A stretch of 64,000 nucleotides of DNA from positions 62,001 through 126,000 of the forward strand of contig JANYDW010000061.1 of the NCBI GenBank assembly GCA_025363455.1. Reading direction: 5' to 3'. A program made the translations under genes and the position numbers. Below, piece by piece: positions 43,328 through 53,382 of this stretch (positions are counted from its first letter, which is position 1; every line of letters begins with the position of its first letter). A model generated the notes under the pieces. It did no database searches. It was not told where the DNA came from and was given only the letters and a program-made list of their open reading frames with translations. This DNA comes from Oleiharenicola sp. (GTDB taxonomy: Bacteria > Verrucomicrobiota > Verrucomicrobiia > Opitutales > Opitutaceae).

Positions 43328-44110
43328 ATGCCCGCTTCCAAACCCTTGAACTTTCCCGATGCCTTCTCGCTGAAGGGCGAACACGTCCTCATCACCGGTG
43401 GTGGCACCGGCATCGGCCTCGCCGTAGCCCAGGCGATGCACGCCGCCGGCGCCCGCGTCGTCTTGATCGGCCGGCGCGAGGCGGAGCTCGTTGCCGCCGT
43501 ACAGGGACTGGGCGAGCGAGCCTCGTATATTGTGCATGACATCACGCAGTATGACCAGGCCCCGGCACTGATCGAGCGGATCACGAAGGTAAACGGGCCC
43601 ATCACTTGCCTGGTGAACAACGCCGGCAAGCACCTCAAGAAACCCGCCATCGATACCACCCCGGAAGAGCTGCAGCTGGTGATGGGCACGCATATCTTCG
43701 GCGCGCACGCACTCTCCCGCGCGGTCCTGCCGGGCATGATCGAGCGCAAGCACGGCAACATTATCTTCATGGCTTCGATGGCCTCGCTCTTCGGCATCCC
43801 ACTGGTCGTGGCCTACGCCGCGGCCAAGTCGGCCATGATGGGCATGATCCGTACCATGGCCACGGAACTTTCCTCGCACGGCGTGCGCGTGAATGCGATC
43901 GCTCCCGGCTGGATTGACACGGCGATGTCGCGCAAGGCCTTCGAGGGCGATCCGGGCCGTAAGAGCAAGATCGTCAGCCGCACCCCCATGGCCCGCTTGG
44001 GCGAACCCGCCGATGTGGGCTGGGCCGTGGTCTACCTGGCGTCCCCCGCCGCCAAGTTCATTACCGGCTCCATCATGCCCGTCGATGGCGGCGTGAGCAT
44101 GGGGTTCTGA
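43328..44110 (+). CDS. SDR-family oxidoreductase
   Basis: 260 residues of the classical short-chain dehydrogenase family. The NAD(P) motif is LITGGGTGIGLAVA, with LVNNAGKH, the catalytic serine in FMASMASLF, the Y-x-x-x-K in AYAAAKSAMMGM and VNAIAPGWIDTAM. VDGGVSMGF closes the protein as in gluconate 5-dehydrogenase-like enzymes. It is the last gene of the methyl-transfer stretch. A plausible role is fructuronate reduction to mannonate (replacing UxuB) or oxidation of a demethylated sugar acid; the sequence alone cannot decide. Confidence 0.88.
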   Translation: MPASKPLNFPDAFSLKGEHVLITGGGTGIGLAVAQAMHAAGARVVLIGRREAELVAAVQGLGERASYIVHDITQYDQAPALIERITKVNGPITCLVNNAGKHLKKPAIDTTPEELQLVMGTHIFGAHALSRAVLPGMIERKHGNIIFMASMASLFGIPLVVAYAAAKSAMMGMIRTMATELSSHGVRVNAIAPGWIDTAMSRKAFEGDPGRKSKIVSRTPMARLGEPADVGWAVVYLASPAAKFITGSIMPVDGGVSMGF

Positions 44111-44193
44111 CCGGCGCAGCGTGGCATAATATTCGCAATATACTCCGACGTTGTTACCCTCAGCTTCCGTTCTTAGTCCCTTCAATACCCCCA

Positions 44194-45735
44194 ATGAAAC
44201 TACCCCGTCTTACCGGCCTGCTGGCCGGCTCTCTGATTCTTGCCCTCAACGTGTCCGCCGAACCGGTCGGACAGTTCACAGACCACGGTGACGTGGGTGG
44301 ACCGAAAATCGCCGGTTCCTCCCGTTACGACTCCGCCAGCCAGGAATACACGCTGTCGGCCGGTGGCACGAACATCTGGGGCACGAAGGACGAGTTCCAG
44401 TTCGCCTCCCGCAAGATCAAGGGTGACTTCATCCTGCGGGCCCGCGTTGAGTTCCTGGGCAAGGGCACCGATCCACACCGCAAGATTGGCTGGATGGCGC
44501 GCTCGGCCCTCGACGCCGACGCGCCCTACATAGACGCGGTGGCGCATGGCGACGGTCTCACTTCGCTGCAGTTCCGGCGCGCGAAGGGCGGCGAGTCCCG
44601 GCAGTTTCCGATGGCGATCACGAAGCCGGATGTGATCCAGCTCGAGCGGCGCGGCAACCTCTACACTTTCTCCGCGGCTCGTTACGGCGAGCCGTTCATC
44701 AAGAGCGAACTGGCCGACCTCGATCTCGGGGAGGAAGTGAATGTCGGCCTGTTCCTGTGCGCGCATAATCCCGCGGTGGAGGAGAAGGCGGTTTTCCGCG
44801 ACGTGCAGGTCATCAAGCCGGCCGCGGCCACCTTCACCCCCTACCGCGACTACATCGGCAGCGTGTTGCATGTGCTGACGGTGCAGTCGGGCAAATTGGA
44901 AACCCTCTACAGTTCCGCGGAACCTTTTGAGGCGCCGAACTGGCTGCACGACGGCAGCGCGCTGCTCTACAACGTCAGCGGCCGCGGCGACAACCGCGGG
45001 CTCCTGCGCCGGTTCGATCTCGCCACCCGCACGCCGCAACCATTCGACACCGGATTTGCCACGCGCAACAACAACGATCACGTGCTTTCCTTTGACGGGA
45101 CGATGCTGGGCATCAGTCACCAGGGCCCCGAGACCAGTGGTCGCTCCTCCGTCTACATACTGCCCGCCACGGGCGGCACGCCCCGGATGGTGACCCCGCT
45201 GCAGCCGTCGTATTTTCATGGCTGGTCGCCGGACGGGAAGTGGCTCGTCTATGCCGGCGGCCGCAAGGAAAAGGCCGAGGACAAGGTCGACAAATATGAT
45301 ATCTACAAGATCTCCGTTGATGGCGGCCCGGAGACGAAGCTCGGCGCCGCTGGCGGGCGCAGCGACGGGCCGGAATACTCCCCGGATGGCAAGTGGATCT
45401 ATTTCAACTCCACCCGCAACGGGCTGATGCAGATCTGGCGCATGAAGCCCGATGGTTCCGAGCCCGAGCAAGTCACGAGCGATGAGTACAACAACTGGTT
45501 CCCGCACATTTCGCCGGACGGCAAATGGATCGCCATGATTTCCTATGGTCGCGAGATTGGGCCCGAGGACCATCCCTACTACAAGCATTGCTACCTCCGT
45601 TTGATGCCGATTGCCAATGGTCCGGCCCGGATCATCGCCTATGTTTATGGCGGCCAGGGCACGATCAACGTACCGTCCTGGTCGCCCGATAGCACGAAGA
45701 TCGCCTTCGTGAGCAACTCGGATGAAGTGAAATAG
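44194..45735 (+). CDS. Exported TolB-like PD40 propeller protein with an N-terminal lectin-like domain
   Basis: 513 residues with a signal peptide (MKLPRLTGLLAGSLILALNV, cleavage after SAEP). Residues about 25-210 form a DUF1349-like/concanavalin-type sandwich (FTDHGDVGGPKIAGSSRYD, IKGDFILRARVEFLGKG, KIGWMARSALD). Residues about 240-510 hold WD40-like PD40 repeats: SYFHGWSPDGKWLVYAGG, GPEYSPDGKWIYFNSTRNG, WFPHISPDGKWIAMISYG and VPSWSPDSTKIAFVSNS. Such periplasmic proteins are common in Opitutaceae sugar loci, probably binding glycans. It is not a TolB of the Tol-Pal system. Confidence 0.88.
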   Translation: MKLPRLTGLLAGSLILALNVSAEPVGQFTDHGDVGGPKIAGSSRYDSASQEYTLSAGGTNIWGTKDEFQFASRKIKGDFILRARVEFLGKGTDPHRKIGWMARSALDADAPYIDAVAHGDGLTSLQFRRAKGGESRQFPMAITKPDVIQLERRGNLYTFSAARYGEPFIKSELADLDLGEEVNVGLFLCAHNPAVEEKAVFRDVQVIKPAAATFTPYRDYIGSVLHVLTVQSGKLETLYSSAEPFEAPNWLHDGSALLYNVSGRGDNRGLLRRFDLATRTPQPFDTGFATRNNNDHVLSFDGTMLGISHQGPETSGRSSVYILPATGGTPRMVTPLQPSYFHGWSPDGKWLVYAGGRKEKAEDKVDKYDIYKISVDGGPETKLGAAGGRSDGPEYSPDGKWIYFNSTRNGLMQIWRMKPDGSEPEQVTSDEYNNWFPHISPDGKWIAMISYGREIGPEDHPYYKHCYLRLMPIANGPARIIAYVYGGQGTINVPSWSPDSTKIAFVSNSDEVK

Positions 45736-45746
45736 TCGCCTTTGGA

Positions 45747-45815
45747 GTAGGGGCCGTGCTTGCGCGGTCCTTGCTGCCTTGCAACGTTTCTGGACCGCGC
45801 AAGCGCGGCCCCTAC
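45747..45815. repeat. Palindromic repeat GTAGGGGCCG...CGGCCCCTAC
   Basis: Outer arms GTAGGGGCCGTGCTTGCGCG and CGCGCAAGCGCGGCCCCTAC pair with one bulge. Another GTAGG-type palindrome, between the PD40 gene and the oxidoreductase gene. Confidence 0.85.
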
Positions 45816-45826
45816 CGCAACCACCC

Positions 45827-47227
45827 ATGAAAACCTCCATCACCCCTGTCACCCGCCGCCACTTTGTGCGCACCGCCGCCGGTGCGGCGGCCTTGCTCTC
45901 GGCGCCGTTGATCATCCCGTCCCGCCTGTTGGGCGCTGCTGCCCCCAGCAACCGGATCCGGGTCGGCCACATCGGCTGCGGCCGGATCGCCAGCGGGCAC
46001 GACATGCCCGGCGTGTTCAAGGCCGGCCTCGCCGACGTGGTGGCCGTGTGTGATCTCGATTCCAAGCGTCTGGCTGCCGGCCGCGCGCTCGTCGAGAAAT
46101 TCCACCGCGACGCGGGCAAGCCGATCCCATCGATCGACACCTACGGCAATTTTCACGAGCTCCTGGCACGAAAGGACATCGACGCCGTGACCATCAGCCT
46201 GCCCGACCACCAGCATGCCGAGGTCGCGCTGGCGGCCCTCCAAGCGGGCAAGGACATCTACCTGCAGAAGCCCTTCACGATGACGCATGCGGAGAGCGTG
46301 ATCCTGCGGGACGCGGTGGCGAAGAGCGGCCGGATCCTGCAAGTCGGGAGCCAGCAGCGATCGTGGGGTCCGCACGAGCAATTTCGTCAGGCCTGCGAGT
46401 TCGTGCGCAGCGGGCGGGTAGGCCGGCTAAAGGGGGTTGAGATCGGCCTGCCGATCGACCCGACCAAGCCCGATGACCCGGCGCAGCCCGTGCCGGCGAA
46501 TCTGAATTACGACATGTGGCTCGGGCCGACGCCCGAGGCCTATTACACCGAGCAGCGCGTGCATTCGCAGACCGATGTCGCCTCGCGGCCGGGCTGGCTG
46601 CGTAATGAGAACTATTGCCTGGGGATGATCACCGGCTGGGGGGCGCACCACTTCGACGTGGCGCACTGGGGCATGGACCAGGAGCACGGCGGGCCGTCGA
46701 AGATCGAAGGCAAGGGCGAGTTTCCGACCAACTCGATCTGGAACGTCCACGGCAAATATGACGTTCACCTAACCTATCCGGGCGACGTCCAGCTGCGCGT
46801 CTCCGACGAATTGCAGAACGGCATCAAGTTCATCGGCGACGAGGGCTGGATTTTCGTAGCCCGCGACGAGGCCGCGACGGCCAGCGACCCGAAGAGCAAC
46901 ACGCCCGGCAAGCTGCACTGGCTTGCCGCCAGCGACCCGAAGCTGCTCGACCCGGCCGGCGTGAAGGTGAAGTTCCCGGCCAGCCTCTCGCACCATAAGA
47001 ACTGGCTGGAGTGTGTGAAGACCCGCACCACGCCGCTGTCACCCGCCGCCATGGCCCACCACAGCAACACGGCGTGCATCCTGAGCTGGATCGCGATGAA
47101 GACCGCCCGTCCGCTGACCTGGGACGCCAAGGCGGAGCACTTCATCAACGATGCTGCGGCCAATGCCCTGCTGACCCGCCCTGAGCGCGCCGGCTACGGC
47201 GCGCTGCGCTTGGCGGGCAAGGCGTGA
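45827..47227 (+). CDS. Tat-exported Gfo/Idh/MocA-family oxidoreductase
   Basis: 466 residues from the ATG at 45827. The N-terminus has a twin-arginine signal (TRRHFVRTAAGAAALLSAPL, ending near LLGAAAPS), so the protein is predicted to fold in the cytoplasm with its cofactor and then be exported. The Rossmann motif is IRVGHIGCGRIASGHDMPG, followed by VVAVCDLDSKRL, ISLPDHQHAEVALAALQAGK and the catalytic-lysine block DIYLQKPFTMTHAES (family EKP). The C-terminal part has GWGAHHFDVAHWGMDQEHGG. Substrate unknown; in this locus a sugar or sugar-acid oxidation is likely. A remnant similar to its last residues lies at 47573-47637. Confidence 0.92.
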   Translation: MKTSITPVTRRHFVRTAAGAAALLSAPLIIPSRLLGAAAPSNRIRVGHIGCGRIASGHDMPGVFKAGLADVVAVCDLDSKRLAAGRALVEKFHRDAGKPIPSIDTYGNFHELLARKDIDAVTISLPDHQHAEVALAALQAGKDIYLQKPFTMTHAESVILRDAVAKSGRILQVGSQQRSWGPHEQFRQACEFVRSGRVGRLKGVEIGLPIDPTKPDDPAQPVPANLNYDMWLGPTPEAYYTEQRVHSQTDVASRPGWLRNENYCLGMITGWGAHHFDVAHWGMDQEHGGPSKIEGKGEFPTNSIWNVHGKYDVHLTYPGDVQLRVSDELQNGIKFIGDEGWIFVARDEAATASDPKSNTPGKLHWLAASDPKLLDPAGVKVKFPASLSHHKNWLECVKTRTTPLSPAAMAHHSNTACILSWIAMKTARPLTWDAKAEHFINDAAANALLTRPERAGYGALRLAGKA

Positions 47228-47238
47228 CCTGGATTTAT

Positions 47239-47304
47239 TGGCCACAAAAAGTCACAAAAATTGTCAGTCCTGCGGTCGCGAATGTACCGCGCGTCTATAG
47301 ACGC
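47239..47304. repeat. Interspersed repeat with GCGTCTATAGACGC palindrome (copy 1)
   Basis: Starts TTGGCCACAAAAAGTCACAA and ends with the perfect palindrome GCGTCTATAGACGC (47291-47304). The second copy is at 49007-49073. Confidence 0.8.
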
Positions 47305-47572
47305 CCTTGGAGTAAGGCGTGCCGTCGGATTCTTGTGCCTCTTTGTGGCTAAATCCTGACTTGATGATTTGCGCAGTCGCGCTCGACCGCCGCCGAGATG
47401 GCGGCATGAAGCGCGGTTTCCTCCGCCTCGAGCTTCAACCGGCGTCCGGCGCCCGTCCGTGCATTCACGGAACGAACGCGCCTGGTGCGGGAAGCTTTCT
47501 TGAGGCGGGGAAGGACAAGGCCCGTAGACATGGCCAGACCCTAGTCACGCCCGCGCCTCCGTCGATGCCGGG

Positions 47573-47637
47573 CTGGGCCACTTCATCGTGCCCGAGCGCG
47601 CCGGTTACGGCGCCCTGCGGCTGACGGGCAAGGCGCG
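47573..47637 (+). pseudogene. Remnant of a second Gfo/Idh-like 3' end
   Basis: Translation gives LGHFIVPERAGYGALRLTGK, very close to the C-terminal end PERAGYGALRLAGKA of the oxidoreductase that ends at 47227. The matching sequence begins abruptly and is not part of a credible longer ORF. It looks like debris of a tandem duplicate that was deleted. The remainder of the 47228-47709 gap holds only a repeat and no credible gene. Confidence 0.6.
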
Positions 47638-47709
47638 AGGCCGAAAAAAGGACGCTGAAGCCTGCGCCCTTGAGAGGAAAAACGTCGCGCCCAGCGGTCG
47701 CGCTCTACC

Positions 47710-48309
47710 TCAGGACTTCGGGAAGGCCGGGTTGGCCTTCACCTCGAGCATCTGCTTCGTGTGGCGTTCGGAGTGGGCTGCGACGAAGAGGATCCACTGG
47801 TAGCCGTCCAGTTTCTTTTCGAGCGGGCTGTCCATGGCGTGATCCCGGAGATCCTTGGTTTCCTTGAGGAAGGCGATGGTCTTGCCGCGACTCTCCGTGA
47901 AATGATCGAGCGCAGCTTTGGCCGAGCCATAACGATTCGTGGGAATCAAAGGCTCGGGGGCGGAGCGCTTCTGGGTGCGGTCCGGGATCGCGGTCAGGAT
48001 CAACTGGTCGATGGCCTTGACATCTTCGCCGGCGGGCCGGGCGGGCGATTTCATCACCTGCTCGTGCACCATGCCCATGAGCATGTCCTCGGCGGAAGCG
48101 ATGTGTTCGAGGACTTGGGAGACAGACCATTTCTCCGGCGCCGCCTTGAAGTTCAATTGGGCATCCGACAGGCCTTTGGCGGCAGCGATCACGCCGGCTT
48201 TGGTCTTTTCCAGGTAAGCGACCGCACTGGCGCGGTCTTCCGCAGTTTGGGCAAAAAGGCCGGTCAGCAGGAGGGCCGACAGACCGAGGAGAGAGAGCAG
48301 TTTTTTCAT
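47710..48309 (-). CDS. Exported DinB-family (DinB_2) protein
   Basis: 199 residues from the ATG at 48309. A signal peptide (MKKLLSLLGLSALLLTGLFA) precedes a four-helix DinB-like domain: LEKTKAGVIAAAKGLSDAQL, KWSVSQVLEHIASAEDMLMG and FVAAHSERHTKQMLEVK. Histidines in the second (EHIASAED) and last helices (HSERHTKQ) are in positions where DinB proteins bind a metal. Enzymes of this superfamily are metal-dependent transferases or unknown; export is common in Acidobacteria and Verrucomicrobia. No operon partner is visible. An upstream in-frame extension to 48432 is less likely because it would bury the signal peptide. Confidence 0.88.
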   Translation of the reverse strand: MKKLLSLLGLSALLLTGLFAQTAEDRASAVAYLEKTKAGVIAAAKGLSDAQLNFKAAPEKWSVSQVLEHIASAEDMLMGMVHEQVMKSPARPAGEDVKAIDQLILTAIPDRTQKRSAPEPLIPTNRYGSAKAALDHFTESRGKTIAFLKETKDLRDHAMDSPLEKKLDGYQWILFVAAHSERHTKQMLEVKANPAFPKS

Positions 48310-48539
48310 GGGGGGAAGGTACACCTTAGCCGGCATGGCATTCGCGCCAAGGCCTAAGTCGCCTGTCGCCTGACACCTCCCTTCCTCGTTGTCCCTGAGG
48401 TGTATGCCGCAGGGGTGCGACAGGTCCTGCAATTTCGTTGTTAAACTCGAGGACCGAAGGGGAACGACATAGACTCGTGGATCCAGCAGTCCTTTATTGT
48501 GTGTTTATCCGAGAAGCTTTAACTCCTCCACACACTTCA

Positions 48540-48977
48540 ATGAAACGCCTGCTGTCTGCCGCTGTCCTGTTGCTTGTCTTTGCTGGTTGCTCGAGTCCGA
48601 CGACCGGCACGCTCCCAGGAAAAAGCCAGCCGGTGGCCACGATCCAGACGCAGGCGCCCGGCACGGTGGTCTCACTGACGAACAAAGAAATCCGGTGCCA
48701 TATCCACATGATCGACGGGGTGGACGCCCAGGGCAGTGACAACCTGAAGCCGGGGCATCACCGCGTGATCGTGGCCCTTGGCGAGGGGGAGAATGAGCAT
48801 GTGGGCGACGTGGACCTGCTCATTCCCGCGGCAAGGAACTACCGGTTGAAGGCGGAGCGGGGCGAGGAAATGTACACGCTTTCGCTCATCGAGTTGGATT
48901 CCGGGAAAGTGGCGGCCACTTCCGCGGCACTGGTCAGCCAAGTAATGAAGTTCAAGGTGTTCGTCGGGCAGAAGTAG
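48540..48977 (+). CDS. Hypothetical lipoprotein
   Basis: 145 residues from the ATG at 48540. The lipobox is LLLVFAGCSS, with the cysteine near residue 17. The mature chain has beta-rich segments (RCHIHMIDGVDAQGSDNLKP, GHHRVIVALGEGENEHVGDV, NYRLKAERGEEMYTLSLIE). The region resembles PEGA-like or small carboxypeptidase-regulatory-like surface domains, but I cannot name a family. It is flanked by repeats on both sides and no partner gene is evident. Membrane anchoring is the only function supported. Confidence 0.8.
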   Translation: MKRLLSAAVLLLVFAGCSSPTTGTLPGKSQPVATIQTQAPGTVVSLTNKEIRCHIHMIDGVDAQGSDNLKPGHHRVIVALGEGENEHVGDVDLLIPAARNYRLKAERGEEMYTLSLIELDSGKVAATSAALVSQVMKFKVFVGQK

Positions 48978-49006
48978 GCGTCGGTCGATCCGAACCACCG
49001 ATCATC

Positions 49007-49073
49007 TTGGCCACAAAAAGGCACAAAAAGCGTTTGTCCTGTCCGGAGGAACGTTCCGCGCGTCTATAGACGC
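49007..49073. repeat. Interspersed repeat with GCGTCTATAGACGC palindrome (copy 2)
   Basis: Starts TTGGCCACAAAAAGGCACAA and ends with the same perfect 14-bp palindrome (49060-49073) as 47239-47304. Confidence 0.8.
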
Positions 49074-49132
49074 GTTGAGAGCTGCAGCGGCGGTCGAGGT
49101 TTTGGGACTTTTCGTGGCAAAAATGGCTTGGT

Positions 49133-49183
49133 GTAGGAGCCTGCTTGCAGGCGACCCGGAATCGCCTGCAAGCAGCCTCCTAC
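49133..49183. repeat. Palindromic repeat GTAGGAGCCTGCTTGCAGGC...
   Basis: Arms GTAGGAGCCTGCTTGCAGGC and GCCTGCAAGCAGCCTCCTAC pair almost completely. A half copy occurs near 9449-9470. It follows the end of the GH67 gene and may act as a bidirectional transcription stop. Confidence 0.85.
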
Positions 49184-49195
49184 AGGGAAGGGAAT

Positions 49196-51382
<2,187 letters not shown>

Positions 51383-51394
51383 GGGGATTAAAAT

Positions 51395-51451
51395 GTAGCA
51401 GCGGCTTTTCGCCGCGATTCGGTGAGTGGTCGCGGCGGAAAGCCGCTCCGA
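51395..51451. repeat. Palindromic repeat GTAGCAGCGGCTTTTCGCCG...
   Basis: AGCGGCTTTTCGCCGCGA faces TCGCGGCGGAAAGCCGCT between the GH67 start and the GH8 end. Same general architecture as the GTAGG family. Confidence 0.8.
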
Positions 51452-51465
51452 CATAAAAAAAAGGA

Positions 51466-52689
51466 TCATTTGTGTGGGGCTTCCAAAACTTGGAACCGCC
51501 CGCCGGCCTGGAGCAGACCGAGGAAATAAAGCACACCGTTGTAGTATCGCCATTTCCCCTCGGGCAGCGGTGCGTCCCAGAGTCGCTGCACAAAGGGCCG
51601 TGCAAGTTCGGGGTCGGCGGCCTGGCCGGCGACAGCGGCCATGGCGATCAGGCCGAGAGATTCGTCGGTCGAAAGCGATTTTCCTTTTAGCGAGTATTGG
51701 TCGGTGAGTGGTGACTGGGAGCCGAGAAAACGCAGCACCCGGTTGCTCTGCTCGGGCTGCCAGGGGTCGGCATGCCACCAGATGTGGTCGAGGGCCACGT
51801 TGGCCAGCGTGCGCCAGGCGTCGTAACGGAAATCGCGCTTGCCGGTCCCGTAGGTCGTCGCGGCAAAGGGGGCGCCGCTGAACTCGGCGTATTCGGGCAT
51901 CAGGCCGGTTTGCGGATGGGCCGCCCGGTGAAAGAACACGCGGCTGGTATCGGCGGCCTCGGTCCAGAAAGCGCGATCGCCGGGTTGGTCCGCCCACCGC
52001 GCCCAGAGTTCGTAGAAGGCGGGCAGGTGATAGGAGGGATCGGTGAAGCGGCCGCCCTGGGCGTTGGGTGCAAACACCACCTGCTTTGCCGTCCGGTCGA
52101 AGATGGCGGTGACCTCGGCGCTGCCCGGTTTATGGAGCATGTCGCGCAGAATGGCGTGGGCCTCGGCTTCGTAGTTGAAGATGCCTGCGCCGTTGCCCCA
52201 GCGGTGGGAGGCGAAGAAGAGTGCCATCGCGAACCATTCCTCCCCATCGCTGGCTGAGCCGGGGTCGAGCTGGGTCCCGTCGAATTTGCACTGCCAGGCA
52301 AAGTAGCCTTTCCGCGGGCCGTCGGCGTGGCGCATGTAGCGGTTGGCCCAAGCCCAGAGACAGTTGAACTCGTCCCGCTTGTCCAGCTGCACGGCCAGCA
52401 TCATGCCATAGGACATGCCTTCCGAGCGGACATCATTGCTCCCGATGTCGGCGATGTAGGCCAGGTGGGGGCCGACCGGAAAATACAGTCGTTGGTTCGC
52501 CGCATCACCTTGGAAAAAATGCGCCCAAGCGGCGCCGAGTTTCGCGTCGAGCTCGCCCTCGGACTTGCCGAGGAGCTCATAAAAAAGGTTGCGGGTTTGA
52601 CCGGTGGTGGCGGCGCTTGCGCTGGTATTGACGACTGCGAGCGTCACGAGCGTGCCCAGGACGAGGAGAACTTTCAGCGGGCGCAACAT
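51466..52689 (-). CDS. GH8 xylanase / reducing-end xylosidase, exported
   Basis: 407 residues from the ATG at 52689 with a signal peptide (MLRPLKVLLVLGTLVTLAVV, cleavage near SASAA). The (alpha/alpha)6 barrel shows DVRSEGMSYGMMLAVQLD with the general acid near E90, SASDGEEWFAMALFFAS (aspartate near 148), and TYGTGKRDFRYDAWRTLANVAL. These are the hallmarks of GH8; the sequence resembles reducing-end xylose-releasing exo-oligoxylanases more than cellulases or chitosanases. In this locus it would release xylose from xylo-oligosaccharides left after the alpha-glucuronidases act. Confidence 0.92.
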   Translation of the reverse strand: MLRPLKVLLVLGTLVTLAVVNTSASAATTGQTRNLFYELLGKSEGELDAKLGAAWAHFFQGDAANQRLYFPVGPHLAYIADIGSNDVRSEGMSYGMMLAVQLDKRDEFNCLWAWANRYMRHADGPRKGYFAWQCKFDGTQLDPGSASDGEEWFAMALFFASHRWGNGAGIFNYEAEAHAILRDMLHKPGSAEVTAIFDRTAKQVVFAPNAQGGRFTDPSYHLPAFYELWARWADQPGDRAFWTEAADTSRVFFHRAAHPQTGLMPEYAEFSGAPFAATTYGTGKRDFRYDAWRTLANVALDHIWWHADPWQPEQSNRVLRFLGSQSPLTDQYSLKGKSLSTDESLGLIAMAAVAGQAADPELARPFVQRLWDAPLPEGKWRYYNGVLYFLGLLQAGGRFQVLEAPHK

Positions 52690-52825
52690 AGGGAGTAAGG
52701 TGGGTCGCCAGACATGGGACCACGATAGTCGCGCCGGTTGGAAAAACAATGGCTAGCGGGGGTTCTGCTGGGCATCAGGACCGCAGCGTTGGTTCTCGGG
52801 GCGTTTCAGGCCGGAGCAGACAACG

Positions 52826-53296
52826 TCAATTTAGCAGCATCTTTGAGCTCTCATCGGTAACTTTCCATTCAATCAGCCGGTCTTTGATTATCAGCAATTC
52901 AGCTGTCTGGGTGATTTGCACCCGTTCCTGGGAATAGACCGCCTCCGGGACGTTTTTCGTGGCATTGGTGAACGAATCGAAGACGGGGACGAGCTGGGTG
53001 GAAGTGGCCACCTGCCGCTGGTAGCTGCTGATCACGTGGTGATATATCCAGATATCAGCCGCGCCCGCATCGTGATGCATATGCTGCTGCTTTTCAGGCT
53101 GGCCCCACAGTGCGATGACCTCGGCCGTGGTCATGCCTTTCTTAAGCGGGTCGAGCGCGACGGGAGAGTAGGTCACCCCCAGCGGGACCTGAACCGCGGG
53201 CTGCTCGACCGGGGTTGAGGAAACTGCCGGGGCAGTGCAACCGGCCAGAAGACCGGCGGCCAGACCGACGGCAGCAAGAAAAGCCGTCAGCCTCAT
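52826..53296 (-). CDS. Hypothetical lipoprotein, OmlA/SmpA-like pattern
   Basis: 156 residues from MRLTAFLAAVGLAAGLLAGC, a clear lipoprotein signal with the modified cysteine at 20. The mature part starts with a proline/valine-rich linker. The segment ALDPLKKGMTTAEVIALWGQPE followed by WIYHH resembles the SmpA/OmlA fold (K-G-M-T-x-x-E-V-x-x-x-x-G-x-P motif) found in BamE-like lipoproteins. Its role is unknown. It lies between the GH8 and transporter genes on the same strand. Codons upstream of 53296 in the same frame belong to a shadow of the transporter gene. Confidence 0.82.
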   Translation of the reverse strand: MRLTAFLAAVGLAAGLLAGCTAPAVSSTPVEQPAVQVPLGVTYSPVALDPLKKGMTTAEVIALWGQPEKQQHMHHDAGAADIWIYHHVISSYQRQVATSTQLVPVFDSFTNATKNVPEAVYSQERVQITQTAELLIIKDRLIEWKVTDESSKMLLN

Positions 53297-53382
53297 TCCC
53301 TCCGGTTGGTGGCGGTAATGCATAAAACGGAATGGGTGATCTTGAGAGGACAGAAGCATCGGGAGGGGGTGTTTAACGTCAA

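Noticed and set aside
44200-46140. Antisense open frame (646 codons) opposite the PD40 and Gfo/Idh genes
   Set aside because: It spans two real genes on the other strand and has no recognisable domain.
47349-47531. 60-codon minus-strand ORF starting with ATG (MSTGLVLPRLKKASRTRRVR)
   Set aside because: It has a plausible helical C-terminus but no family match, no partner and lies in a decayed region with a gene remnant; support is too weak to call it a gene.
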